Counted from the stretch's first letter, positions 1 to 6,637 are shown. The stretch: 8,976 nucleotides of DNA from Candidatus Portnoybacteria bacterium CG_4_10_14_0_2_um_filter_44_20 (GCA_002792395.1 PFOG01000144.1:1-8976), one strand, 5' to 3'. Program-made: numbers and translations. Notes: generated from the sequence alone by a model not told the origin.

Positions 1-1136
1 TGAAGAACTATTTTATTCCCAATCAAAACAACGATTATCGCCCGCATATTTTTAAAAAGTGGGAGGTTGTAAAGATTGTCGCGGGAATTTTGTTGCTCGA
101 GGCTATTTTTTTAGCTCAAGTGTTTTTGATTATGCCCCGGGCTCAATTTTTCGCTTCAGTTTTACCCGGAGTATTAGTAAATCTGGCCAACGGCGATCGC
201 CAATCGAGTAATTTGAATTTACTTACTGCCAATCCGCTTTTAGAGAGGGCTGCCCAGCTTAAGGCTAATGATATGCTTGCGAAGGGATATTTCAGCCACG
301 TTGCGCCCGATGGAAAAACTCCTTGGTATTGGTTGAATTCGGCCGGTTATAAATATTCCGCGGCCGGAGAGAACTTGGCAATTAATTTTGTCGATTCCAA
401 AGACATTAATAATGCCTGGATGAATTCTCCCAGCCATCGCGCCAATATTTTAAATAATAAATTTACTGAAATTGGAATTGCGACTGCCACAGGAGTCTAT
501 CGGGGGCGGGAGACGACTTTCGTCGTCCAATTTTTTGGCAAGCTTGCCCGTAATGCTTCGCATAGCGAGGCAGGCGGGCCGGCTCGCAATGTTGTATCAG
601 CGCCATCACAGCCGACCATTGCTTCGGTGAAACCGACCACAGTGATTCCTGCGCAGCCGATAAATCAACCGGTCAAGCCAATCGTTTCCGGCGTGGCGAG
701 TACGCCGGCTTCGGTTAAGGCGGAGGCAATAGAAACTCCCATCGAGTCCGTTATTCCTCAGCAAGGCGATGAAGCGGCGGTTAATTCTACGCCGGTTAGT
801 TCGCCGCCGGAAGAGATGTTTGTTGTTGTGGAGGATGTGCCGGTTACAGGAGATCTAAGCCAGGAAAAAAGCGTGGTCGACCCACCGGCGGCAGCGCCGC
901 AAAACGATTTCATCTCTTCTTTTAAAACCGTTTTGACTTCTCCGCGCGTAATCATTAATTTGATTTTTATTATTTTGGGCGGGATTGTCTTTTTGGCCCT
1001 GCTATTGAAATTGCTTAGTCGAACCGGCATTCAATATGCCGCCCCTATTTTCAACGGGTTGTTGATCTTGGTCATCCTTATTTCTCTATTCTATTTTAAC
1101 CACTACCTATTGATTGCCCGGGCGCAAATATTTTAA
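1..1136 (+). CDS. CAP/SCP-domain (YkwD-like) membrane-anchored surface protein, 5' end at window edge
   Basis: The frame is open from the first bases; bases 1-2 are TG, so the first codon is probably an NTG whose first base lies just outside the window, giving an N-terminus of M-KNYFIPNQNNDYRPH and 378 residues. A hydrophobic segment at about residues 23-44 acts as signal anchor. A CAP domain follows at about 72-182 with the family signatures: His100 (YFSH), Glu124 (AGENLA) and the WMNSPSHRANILN block with His146 and Asn149. A Pro/Ser/Val-rich, low-complexity linker (about 183-300) leads to two C-terminal membrane segments (about 317-339 and 348-371). I infer that the CAP domain faces outward. 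CAP proteins of bacteria are secreted or surface-held; their molecular role is poorly known, so no reaction is assigned. Residues 183-197 are encoded by a GC-rich palindromic repeat. A dyad with a T run follows the stop. Confidence 0.9.
   Translation, partial: KNYFIPNQNNDYRPHIFKKWEVVKIVAGILLLEAIFLAQVFLIMPRAQFFASVLPGVLVNLANGDRQSSNLNLLTANPLLERAAQLKANDMLAKGYFSHVAPDGKTPWYWLNSAGYKYSAAGENLAINFVDSKDINNAWMNSPSHRANILNNKFTEIGIATATGVYRGRETTFVVQFFGKLARNASHSEAGGPARNVVSAPSQPTIASVKPTTVIPAQPINQPVKPIVSGVASTPASVKAEAIETPIESVIPQQGDEAAVNSTPVSSPPEEMFVVVEDVPVTGDLSQEKSVVDPPAAAPQNDFISSFKTVLTSPRVIINLIFIILGGIVFLALLLKLLSRTGIQYAAPIFNGLLILVILISLFYFNHYLLIARAQIF
546..590. repeat. GC-rich palindromic repeat inside the CAP gene
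   Basis: This stretch contains a perfect mini-hairpin (ATGC 553-556, loop TTC, GCAT 560-563) enclosed by GCCCG (546-550) and CGGGC (575-579). It is bounded by the imperfect direct repeats GCCCGTAAT (546-554) and GCTCGCAAT (582-590), 36 bp apart, both encoding Ala-Arg-Asn. The 10-mer GCGGGCCGGC (574-583) occurs in inverted orientation at 8472-8481 in the regulator gene. The reading frame is kept, and the extra residues fall at the junction between CAP domain and linker. Confidence 0.5.
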
Positions 1137-1164
1137 AAGCGGTGTCGATTTGGGTCCGGTGAGC

Positions 1165-1191
1165 TTGACAGGATATCATATATGATATCCT
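1165..1191 (+). promoter_or_regulatory. Candidate promoter of the 95-aa orphan gene, overlapped by the dyad
   Basis: A perfect TTGACA (1165-1170) is followed after a short 15-bp spacer by TATCCT (1186-1191), which carries an upstream TG (1183-1184) in the extended -10 position. The predicted transcript would begin near 1198 and carry an AAGGAG ribosome site. The spacer is suboptimal and the -10 matches only 4 of 6, so this is tentative. Confidence 0.35.
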
Positions 1192-1197
1192 GTTTTT
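1168..1197 (+). terminator. Perfect 26-bp dyad plus T run after the CAP gene
   Basis: Half-sites ACAGGATATCATA (1168-1180) and TATGATATCCTGT (1181-1193) are exact reverse complements. As RNA this gives an 11-bp stem with a TATA loop, followed by T5 (1193-1197), 31 bp after the CAP stop codon. The T run is on the + side only, which suits a + strand terminator. The same dyad overlaps a TTGACA box, so it could instead, or also, be a repressor operator for the next gene. Confidence 0.6.
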
Positions 1198-1237
1198 AGT
1201 TTAGGAATGCAATTTGCTATTTGAAGGAGAAAGCTCC

Positions 1238-1525
1238 ATGGCTAAACCAGAAATGCCGCTGGAATATGCAGCCGACCTTCTCCGCGCATGCGCCGCGGAC
1301 ATCCTAAACGACCAAGGCGCCGGCGATGCCGAAATAAGTTGGTGCCGAGGTGAAAAATTAGCAGCCGACGGCTACTTTGGGGGCATAGCACGCTATGTCG
1401 TTCTTCAGGAAACCGAAGACTTCGCGCCCACAGTTTTTATGGGGGACGACGCCCAGAGTCTCCGCTACCTCGGCAAAAAAGGTACCTTTCACTACAATGA
1501 CGGAGGCGAACAGCGCCTTCCATAA
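1238..1525 (+). CDS. Small acidic hypothetical protein (95 aa), unrecognised
   Basis: I chose the ATG at 1238 because AAGGAG (1224-1229) lies 8 bases upstream, the best ribosome site in the window; an upstream in-frame TTG at 1214 has no such support. The product is a soluble acidic protein without signal peptide or membrane segment, and I do not recognise its family. It has two cysteines (Cys18, Cys36 in ISWCRGE), an aromatic/glycine-rich middle (YFGGIARYVVLQE) and a C-terminal FMGDDAQSLRYLGKKGTFHY stretch. Predicted secondary structure is helix first, then strands. Codon choice differs from its neighbours: many C-ending codons (GAC, AAC, ATC, CTC, CGC, GCC) and higher G+C, suggesting separate ancestry or unusual selection. 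It is flanked by a terminator on each side, so it is probably transcribed alone. Confidence 0.7.
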   Translation: MAKPEMPLEYAADLLRACAADILNDQGAGDAEISWCRGEKLAADGYFGGIARYVVLQETEDFAPTVFMGDDAQSLRYLGKKGTFHYNDGGEQRLP

Positions 1526-1543
1526 AGATGGCGTGACACCCAC

Positions 1544-1576
1544 GGCCGCGCGGACAACCGCATGGCCAATTTTTTT
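1544..1576 (+). terminator. Strong intrinsic terminator of the orphan gene
   Basis: GGCCGCGCGG (1544-1553), loop ACAA and CCGCATGGCC (1558-1567) form a 10-position stem with one G-U pair and one mismatch. AA and seven T follow (1570-1576). It lies 18 bp after the stop codon. Confidence 0.85.
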
Positions 1577-1664
1577 ATGAAAATTTATTTTAGTCTCCAT
1601 TCACATCTTCTCTTTTTGTCGGGGGATTGACTTTCTCATTCTCTGTCTCGAATATTTTTTCGCC

Positions 1665-1673
1665 TGTGGATAA
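1665..1673 (-). promoter_or_regulatory. Perfect DnaA-box 9-mer upstream of nrdD
   Basis: TGTGGATAA on the + strand is the exact complement of the DnaA box consensus TTATCCACA. It sits 38 bp upstream of the predicted nrdD -35 box. I found no other exact copy in the window, so this is not an origin-like cluster. Confidence 0.4.
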
Positions 1674-1711
1674 CTTTCCAGAAATTGCGGAATCAGGCGG
1701 TTTTTTATAAG

Positions 1712-1740
1712 TTGACCCCAGTTTGTATAAAGATTAAAAT
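1712..1740 (+). promoter_or_regulatory. Candidate sigma70-type promoter P1 of nrdD
   Basis: TTGACC (1712-1717) and TAAAAT (1735-1740) each match consensus at 5 of 6 positions and are separated by an ideal 17-bp spacer. Transcription would start near 1747. Confidence 0.6.
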
Positions 1741-1765
1741 AAAGACATAGTGAGGAAGAAATGCG

Positions 1766-1774
1766 TGATATAAT
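1766..1774 (+). promoter_or_regulatory. Extended -10 promoter P2 of nrdD
   Basis: TGATATAAT is a full-consensus -10 hexamer with the TGn extension. The identical nonamer precedes nrdG. No good -35 is seen at 16-18 bp, which extended -10 promoters do not require. Transcription would begin near 1781, downstream of the ATG at 1761, which favours the nrdD start at 1818. Confidence 0.5.
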
Positions 1775-1776
1775 TT

Positions 1777-1798
1777 CCCTCCGCAGTATTGTGGAGGG
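1777..1798 (+). promoter_or_regulatory. Leader hairpin of nrdD
   Basis: CCCTCCGCA (1777-1785), loop GTAT and TGTGGAGGG (1790-1798) pair over 9 positions with a single G-U. The 3' arm includes a GGAGG, but this is 20 bases from the ATG at 1818, too far for a normal ribosome site. The hairpin would sit at the very 5' end of a P2 transcript, where it could stabilise the mRNA or act in regulation. Confidence 0.4.
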
Positions 1799-1817
1799 CG
1801 ATTCATTAACGACAATA

Positions 1818-3944
1818 ATGGTTACACACCTAACTAAATCTTCAAAAAACAAAATAGCCCAAATTCAAAAGCGTGATGGCTGGTTGAGTGATTTTGATCA
1901 GGAAAAAATTGTCAGCGCGATTCATAAAGCTCTAACAGTGACTACCAAGAAGGATGGACGGGAAGCAAGGCAACTGTCGGACAAGGTCGTTGCGCTTTTG
2001 AACCGGCGTTTTAAAAAAGGAGAAGTTCCCAAAATTGAAGAAATCCAAGACATTATTGAGGAGGTTTTAATCTTGGAGGGCTACACCGAAACGGCCAAGT
2101 CGTTTATTCTTTACCGCGAACAGAGAAGGAGAATTCGCGAGTCTTCCACGGCGATTGACGAATCCTTGCAGATGGTCGACCAATATATTCAGGAGTTGGA
2201 TTGGCAGGTCAAAGAGAACGCCAACATGGCTTATTCCCTGCAAGGATTGAACCATTATGTTACTTCAGCGGTTACTAAAAAATATTGGTTGGACAAGGTT
2301 TATCCTAAAGAGATTAGAGAGGCGGCGAAAGGCGGAGATTTTCATATTCATAATCTGGATTGTCTCGGTCCTTATTGTATGGGCTGGGACCTCTATGACC
2401 TTTTAATTAAAGGATTCGGCGGAGTACCGGGTAAGGTTGAGTCAAAGCCAGCCAAACATTTGCGAACCGCTCTTGGACAGCTAGTTAATTTTTTGTACAC
2501 GCTTCAGGGAGAGGCGGCTGGCGCGATTGCCGTTAGCAGTTTTGATACCCTGTTGGCTCCTTTTATCAGATATGACAACTTGAATTACCAGCAGGTGAAA
2601 CAGGCCTTGCAGGAGTTTGTTTTCAATTGCGCCACCCCCACCAGAGTCGGTTTTCAGAATCCGTTTACCAATGTTACCCTAGACATTACCCCGTCGCCCA
2701 CTTTGGCTCACCAGCCGGTGGTTATCGGGGGGTTGCCTCGCAAGGAAACATACGGAGAATTTCAGGAGGAAATGAAGGTTTTTAGCCGCGCTTTTTATGA
2801 AGTAATGATGGAGGGTGATGCCAAGGGCAGGGTTTTTACCTTTCCTATCCCGACGATCAACGTGACTAAAGATTTTCCGTGGGATGACCCGGCCTTGGAT
2901 ACAATGTGGGAGGCGACGGCTAAATATGGCATCAACTACTTTAGCAACTTTATTCAATCTGATATGAAGCCGGAGGACGTGAGAAGCATGTGTTGTCGAT
3001 TGAGGTTATCAAATAAAGAGCTTCACAAACGGGGCGGCGGGCTATTCGGTTCTCAGCCGTTGACTGGCAGTATTGGGGTGGTGACGATTGATATGCCGAG
3101 AATCGGCTATCTGTCAAAAACAAAAAAAGAATTCTTTGGGCGGTTGTGCAAGGTTATGGATCTCGCCAAAGAGAGCCTGGAGATCAAAAGAAAAGCGCTG
3201 GATAATTTTGTCGAGAAGGGTCTTTATCCTTACTCCAAATATTATCTGGAGGGTGTTAAGAAGATGCGTGGCAGCTATTGGGGAAATCATTTTTCCACCA
3301 TCGGTTTGGTCGGCATGAATGAAGCGCTGCTTAATTTTTTGGGCAAAGATATCGGGTCGCCGCAAGCCAGAAGGTTTGCCTTGGAAATTTTGGATTTTAT
3401 GCGCGACAATCTTGTGAGATATCAGGAAGAAACAGGGAGCCTTTATAATTTGGAAGCGACGCCAGCGGAGGGAACGTCGTATCGTTTGGCTATCCAAGAC
3501 CAAGAACAATATCCGGACATAATTACGGCTGGAACCAAAGAGCGGCCATACTACACTAATTCCACCCAATTGCCGGTCAATTATACCGATGATATTTTTA
3601 AGGCGCTCAAACTTCAGGACGATTTACAATGCAAGTATACGGGCGGGACTGTTGTCCATCTATTTTTAGGAGAACGTCTTACCGATACCCAGGCCGTAAA
3701 AAGTCTGATCAGAAAGGTTTTTGAGAAATTTCATTTGCCCTATATCACTCTTACTCCGAGTTTTAGCATTTGCCCGGTTCACGGCTATTTGTCCGGCGCG
3801 CATTTTGATTGTCCGAAGTGCGTTATTAAGCAGCCTTGCGAAGTTTATTCCCGTATCGTCGGTTACATTCGTCCGGTTCAGCAGTGGCATAAAGGCAAGC
3901 AGCAAGAATTTGCAGAGAGGAAGGTTTTTAAACCGAAAGTTTAA
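1818..3944 (+). CDS. nrdD: Anaerobic (class III) ribonucleoside-triphosphate reductase
   Basis: Reduces ribonucleoside triphosphates to deoxynucleotides using an oxygen-sensitive glycyl radical; acts in the cytoplasm. From ATG 1818 the product is 708 residues, normal for the family. An ATP-cone regulatory domain spans about residues 15-106 (IQKRDGWLSDFDQEKI onward). The ten-stranded barrel follows, with Cys182 and Cys187 (LDCLGPYCMGW), and Cys392-Cys393 in SMCCRLRLS, where the thiyl-radical cysteine of the family lies. The C-terminus carries four cysteines (652, 665, 668, 674) in the zinc-site layout, then the radical loop RIVGYIRPVQQW with Gly682. An in-frame ATG at 1761 has AGGA only 4 bases upstream; I prefer 1818 because 1761-1817 carries an extended -10 and a palindrome, and the ATP cone begins at the usual distance from 1818. 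The activase gene nrdG follows 140 bp downstream. Confidence 0.96.
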   Translation: MVTHLTKSSKNKIAQIQKRDGWLSDFDQEKIVSAIHKALTVTTKKDGREARQLSDKVVALLNRRFKKGEVPKIEEIQDIIEEVLILEGYTETAKSFILYREQRRRIRESSTAIDESLQMVDQYIQELDWQVKENANMAYSLQGLNHYVTSAVTKKYWLDKVYPKEIREAAKGGDFHIHNLDCLGPYCMGWDLYDLLIKGFGGVPGKVESKPAKHLRTALGQLVNFLYTLQGEAAGAIAVSSFDTLLAPFIRYDNLNYQQVKQALQEFVFNCATPTRVGFQNPFTNVTLDITPSPTLAHQPVVIGGLPRKETYGEFQEEMKVFSRAFYEVMMEGDAKGRVFTFPIPTINVTKDFPWDDPALDTMWEATAKYGINYFSNFIQSDMKPEDVRSMCCRLRLSNKELHKRGGGLFGSQPLTGSIGVVTIDMPRIGYLSKTKKEFFGRLCKVMDLAKESLEIKRKALDNFVEKGLYPYSKYYLEGVKKMRGSYWGNHFSTIGLVGMNEALLNFLGKDIGSPQARRFALEILDFMRDNLVRYQEETGSLYNLEATPAEGTSYRLAIQDQEQYPDIITAGTKERPYYTNSTQLPVNYTDDIFKALKLQDDLQCKYTGGTVVHLFLGERLTDTQAVKSLIRKVFEKFHLPYITLTPSFSICPVHGYLSGAHFDCPKCVIKQPCEVYSRIVGYIRPVQQWHKGKQQEFAERKVFKPKV

Positions 3945-3992
3945 AAAGCGTTTTCTATAATCAAACAAAAAGTCGCTCTTGTGGCAATTTTT

Positions 3993-4001
3993 TGATATAA
4001 T
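3993..4001 (+). promoter_or_regulatory. Extended -10 promoter of nrdG
   Basis: TGATATAAT, identical to the nonamer at 1766-1774 before nrdD. No recognisable -35 lies upstream. The predicted start near 4008 gives a leader of about 77 bases to ATG 4085. That leader contains two short CTGT/GCAG-type hairpins (4030-4041 and 4055-4064). Confidence 0.5.
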
Positions 4002-4084
4002 GGAATTAATTGTGAGAACAAAGATGCGTCTGCTGTGGCAGTGTAGTGGGGGCTCTGTGGACAGCGCGAATAATGTTAAATTTT

Positions 4085-4780
4085 ATGAAAATAGGCGGTT
4101 TGCAAAAATTAACTTTAATTGATTATCCGGGTAAGGTGGCGGCTACGGTTTTTACCGTTGGCTGTAATTTTTTCTGTCCTTTTTGCCATAATCCTGACCT
4201 GGTTTTGTTGAAGAAAAGCGAACAATATCCTTTCTTGAGCGAAGAGCAATTCTTCTGGTGGCTGGAAAAAAAGCTGGGATTATTGGATGGCGTTTGTATT
4301 TCCGGTGGCGAGCCGACTATTCATAAGGATTTACCAGATTTTATAAAGGAAATTAAAAGCCTGGGATTTATTGTGAAGCTGGATACCAATGGCAGCAATC
4401 CTGAGATGCTGGAATATTTGATAAAAAATAATTTAATTGATTATGTGGCAATGGATATTAAGGCGCCGATCAATAAATATTCTAAATTCTATCGTTTGGC
4501 AACTAATGTCGCGGCCATTAAAAAAAGCGTCAATTTGATTTGCCAGTTGGCGGATTACGAATTCCGGACAACGGTTATTCCCGATTTTCATAAAAAAAGA
4601 GATTTTACCGAGATCGGCGAGTGGCTGATGGGCAGCAATAAATACGTGCTTCAGCAGTTCCGGCCGGAGAAAACGCTTGACCCGGCATTCGCTGATGTCA
4701 GACCGTATTCCGACGAAGAGCTGAAAAGTTTTTGCGAGGGATTAAAACCTTATTTTAAAAAGTGCGAGGTGAGATTGTAG
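4085..4780 (+). CDS. nrdG: Anaerobic ribonucleotide reductase activating protein (radical SAM)
   Basis: A radical-SAM activase that uses a 4Fe-4S cluster and S-adenosylmethionine to generate the glycyl radical on NrdD. From ATG 4085 it has 231 residues and begins MKIGGLQKLTLIDYPGK, the classic opening of the NrdG2-type (TIGR02495-like) activases. The cluster motif is CNFFCPFC (Cys27, Cys31, Cys34), followed by HNPDL. The SAM-binding SGGEPT motif follows at about residue 75, then LDTNGSNP and a VAMDIKAP strand. An in-frame GTG at 4046 and ATG at 4073 would extend the N-terminus but add residues outside the family pattern. No good Shine-Dalgarno is seen. The gene lies directly after nrdD and carries its own extended -10, so the two may be transcribed together or separately. 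Because related activases serve other glycyl-radical enzymes, the assignment rests on both sequence and neighbour. Confidence 0.92.
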   Translation: MKIGGLQKLTLIDYPGKVAATVFTVGCNFFCPFCHNPDLVLLKKSEQYPFLSEEQFFWWLEKKLGLLDGVCISGGEPTIHKDLPDFIKEIKSLGFIVKLDTNGSNPEMLEYLIKNNLIDYVAMDIKAPINKYSKFYRLATNVAAIKKSVNLICQLADYEFRTTVIPDFHKKRDFTEIGEWLMGSNKYVLQQFRPEKTLDPAFADVRPYSDEELKSFCEGLKPYFKKCEVRL

Positions 4781-4802
4781 CGCGAATTATGAATTGGAAA
4801 GC

Positions 4803-6350
4803 ATGAATTTAACTAAATCCAGAATCTTTTTTTACTTCTGCTTGTCTTTTGTGGGGGGCGTGGCAATCGCTTCCTTTTTTAAAATTCCTCAAGTTTTGAT
4901 CGGGATTTTTTTGATTATGGCGACTATCGCGGTGGTCATATCGTGGATGAAGCGTTGGGAGGTAGTCGTTTTCGGGTTATGTTTGTTCTTTCTATTGTTT
5001 GGTATCTGGCGTTTCCAGTCGGTTCTGTTGCCAGCTGGGAATAACATTAGCCATTACGCGGACGGCAAAACAGCTGTCTTTTTGTCCGGCGTGGTCGCCG
5101 CTGAACCGGACGTGCGGGCGGATAATGTTAGGTTGAAAATTAGAGCTCAAAAGCTTGTCCTGAACGGAGCCGAAGGGCTTATTTTGATTGGGGCGGATAA
5201 GGGCATTTCGGTTTCTGGTTATACGCTTGTCATGGCGGAAAAGTATCCGGAGTATCGCTATGGGGATGAAATAGAATTCAGAGGCAAGTTGGGTGTACCT
5301 AAAAATTTCGAAGACTTCGATTATAAGGCGTATCTGGCTAAGGATGATATTTATTCGGTGATGTATTATCCGGAAACAAGACTGCTGGGAAAAAACAAGG
5401 GCAATTTTGTTCAGGCAACGCTTTTTAAAATTAAAGATAGTTTTAAAGAAAATTTGTCGCGGGTTTTGCCGGAACCACAGGCTTCATTGGCCGATGGCTT
5501 AATTTTGGGAGAAAAAGCGACTCTGCCCGAAGATTTGGTTAATAATTTTAACACAGTCGGCGTTACCCATATTATTGCTCTTTCTGGTTTCAATATTACA
5601 ATTATTGCCGAGTCTTTGAGGCGTTTATTCGATAGCCTGATGATTTCCCGGCGTTATTCTTTTTGGCTGGCCATCTTTTTGATTGTTGGTTTTGTGATTA
5701 TGACCGGCGCTTCGCCTTCGATTGTCCGGGCAGCGGTTATGGGTATCTTATTGATTTTAGCTCAGAAAACCGGTCGGCTTTACAGCATCCGCAACGCGCT
5801 AGTTTTTGCCGGTATGGCAATGATTTTTTTCAATCCTAAAATTCTGCGCTTTGATCTGGGGTTCCAACTTTCTTTTATGGCTACTTTGGGTCTGGCTTAT
5901 ATCTCTCCGCTTTTGGAAAAATATCTGGAGTGGCTGCCAAAAAAATTCGATTTGCGCGGTATTGCCGGAGCGACTCTGGGCGCGCAATTAGCCGTTTTGC
6001 CCCTGATCCTTTATAGCTTCGGCCGCTTGTCTTTGATCGCGCCGGTTGCCAATCTTCTGATTTTGCCGATAATTCCCTTGGCGATGCTCTGGGTTTTTTT
6101 AGGCGGCGCCGCTGGTTTCGTCTGGTATTGGTTTGCCCAATGTTTTGGTTGGGTCTCATGGCTGTTTTTAACTTATCAGATAAAAATCGCCGCGCTTTTG
6201 GCAAAAATCCCTTATGCCGCTGTTGGTTTAAAAATAAACTGGATTTGGCTGGTTGTTTTGTATTTGATTTTGTGGGCAGTGGTTATAAGAGCATGCCCCC
6301 GCCTTAAAAATGAACCTTCGCCCCGCCGAGCGGGGCGGTTTCGCGAATAG
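4803..6350 (+). CDS. comEC: ComEC/Rec2-type DNA-uptake channel, membrane half only
   Basis: Inner-membrane channel that carries single-stranded DNA into the cytoplasm during transformation. From ATG 4803 it has 515 residues; an upstream in-frame TTG at 4794 adds only three. Membrane segments at about 8-50 and 55-75 precede a DUF4131-like, OB-fold soluble region (about 90-190, with YRYGDEIEFRGKL). The Competence domain (PF03772-like) spans about 227-495, with the signature GVTHIIALSGFNI (253-265), TGASPSIVRAAVMG and FDLGFQLSFMATLGL (350-364). Many further membrane helices follow. The C-terminal metallo-beta-lactamase domain of full-length ComEC is absent; a matching domain is encoded at 6829-7716. 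The last 13 residues (NEPSPRRAGRFRE) come from a GC-rich palindrome and look like a late addition. nrdG ends 22 bp upstream, so co-transcription with nrdG is likely. Function in uptake is inferred from family. Confidence 0.93.
   Translation: MNLTKSRIFFYFCLSFVGGVAIASFFKIPQVLIGIFLIMATIAVVISWMKRWEVVVFGLCLFFLLFGIWRFQSVLLPAGNNISHYADGKTAVFLSGVVAAEPDVRADNVRLKIRAQKLVLNGAEGLILIGADKGISVSGYTLVMAEKYPEYRYGDEIEFRGKLGVPKNFEDFDYKAYLAKDDIYSVMYYPETRLLGKNKGNFVQATLFKIKDSFKENLSRVLPEPQASLADGLILGEKATLPEDLVNNFNTVGVTHIIALSGFNITIIAESLRRLFDSLMISRRYSFWLAIFLIVGFVIMTGASPSIVRAAVMGILLILAQKTGRLYSIRNALVFAGMAMIFFNPKILRFDLGFQLSFMATLGLAYISPLLEKYLEWLPKKFDLRGIAGATLGAQLAVLPLILYSFGRLSLIAPVANLLILPIIPLAMLWVFLGGAAGFVWYWFAQCFGWVSWLFLTYQIKIAALLAKIPYAAVGLKINWIWLVVLYLILWAVVIRACPRLKNEPSPRRAGRFRE
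6319..6337. repeat. GC palindrome at the 3' end of comEC
   Basis: CGCCCCGC (6319-6326), loop CGA, GCGGGGCG (6330-6337) form a perfect 8-bp stem. It ends only 13 bp before the end of the comEC stop codon. Only GTTT follows, so it is a weak terminator at best; its composition suits a dispersed palindromic repeat. Confidence 0.5.
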
Positions 6351-6410
6351 AAAATGAAAAACGCGAGGTAATGGTTTAGCCGAGAAGCGGAACACCATTG
6401 ACAGGAATTC

Positions 6411-6622
6411 GTGAAAAGGGCTAAGGAGATTGGAGAAATCGAAGACCTGGGCCGGCTTGGCAGAGAGGCATCTTTTTTTTCGATGAAGTCCAGTGCTGGC
6501 TTATGAAAACATGGCTTAGCGGGCAGATGACCATGGAATTAAAAGTGTCGGTCAAAAAGCCGATAGAAGAGCTTTTAAAAAAAATCAAAGCGAGGCGAGA
6601 TGAGGCGAGGGCGGTTAAATAA
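6411..6622 (+). pseudogene. Possible remnant or frameshifted small gene (about 70 aa)
   Basis: Two frames in this stretch look protein-like and meet at a run of eight T (6473-6480). The first starts at GTG 6411 (AGGA four bases upstream) and reads VKRAKEIGEIEDLGRLGREA before ending at TGA 6504-6506. The second, one base back, reads FFFDEVQCWLMKTWLSGQM and continues to TAA 6620-6622. Joined at the T run they give about 70 residues, mostly helical and charged. This could be a decayed gene, a sequencing error in the homopolymer, or a frameshifted gene. I do not recognise the product. A clean terminator follows 15 bp later, which suggests the region is or was the end of a transcript. The rest of 6351-6410 shows no gene. 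Confidence 0.3.
6503..6622 (+). CDS. Small ORF (39 aa), Lys/Glu-rich helix, unrecognised
   Basis: If the preceding frame is not joined to it, this is the minimal intact reading frame here: MKTWLSGQMTMELKVSVKK followed by a charged helix ending RRDEARAVK. Its ATG overlaps the stop of the upstream short frame as ATGA (6503-6506), the arrangement typical of translational coupling. There is no independent ribosome site. It is not secreted and has no membrane segment. It may be only the C-terminal part of the remnant described at 6411-6622. No function is proposed. Confidence 0.28.
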   Translation: MKTWLSGQMTMELKVSVKKPIEELLKKIKARRDEARAVK

Positions 6623-6637
6623 ATCGCAACAATCGCA

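Noticed and set aside
352..363. An AATATTCCGCGG word in the CAP gene that resembles half of the palindrome at 7791-7806.
   Set aside because: It lies inside the conserved CAP domain coding sequence and lacks the second half, so it is most likely chance.
1600..1760. Possible replication origin, suggested by the DnaA box and AT-rich flanks.
   Set aside because: Only one exact box was found, and no dnaA, dnaN, rpmH or similar origin-linked gene is present.
3114..3569. A 151-codon minus-strand open frame inside nrdD.
   Set aside because: It is antisense to highly conserved NrdD sequence and shows no family features; a shadow of the real gene.
4024..4122. A 32-codon frame from ATG 4024 in the nrdG leader, a possible leader peptide.
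   Set aside because: It lacks a ribosome site, overlaps the nrdG coding start out of frame and shows no attenuator-like codon run.
6370..6399. AATGGT and ACCATT inverted pair after comEC, considered as part of a structured RNA.
   Set aside because: A 6-bp stem with a long unpaired interior is too weak, and I recognise no RNA family around it.
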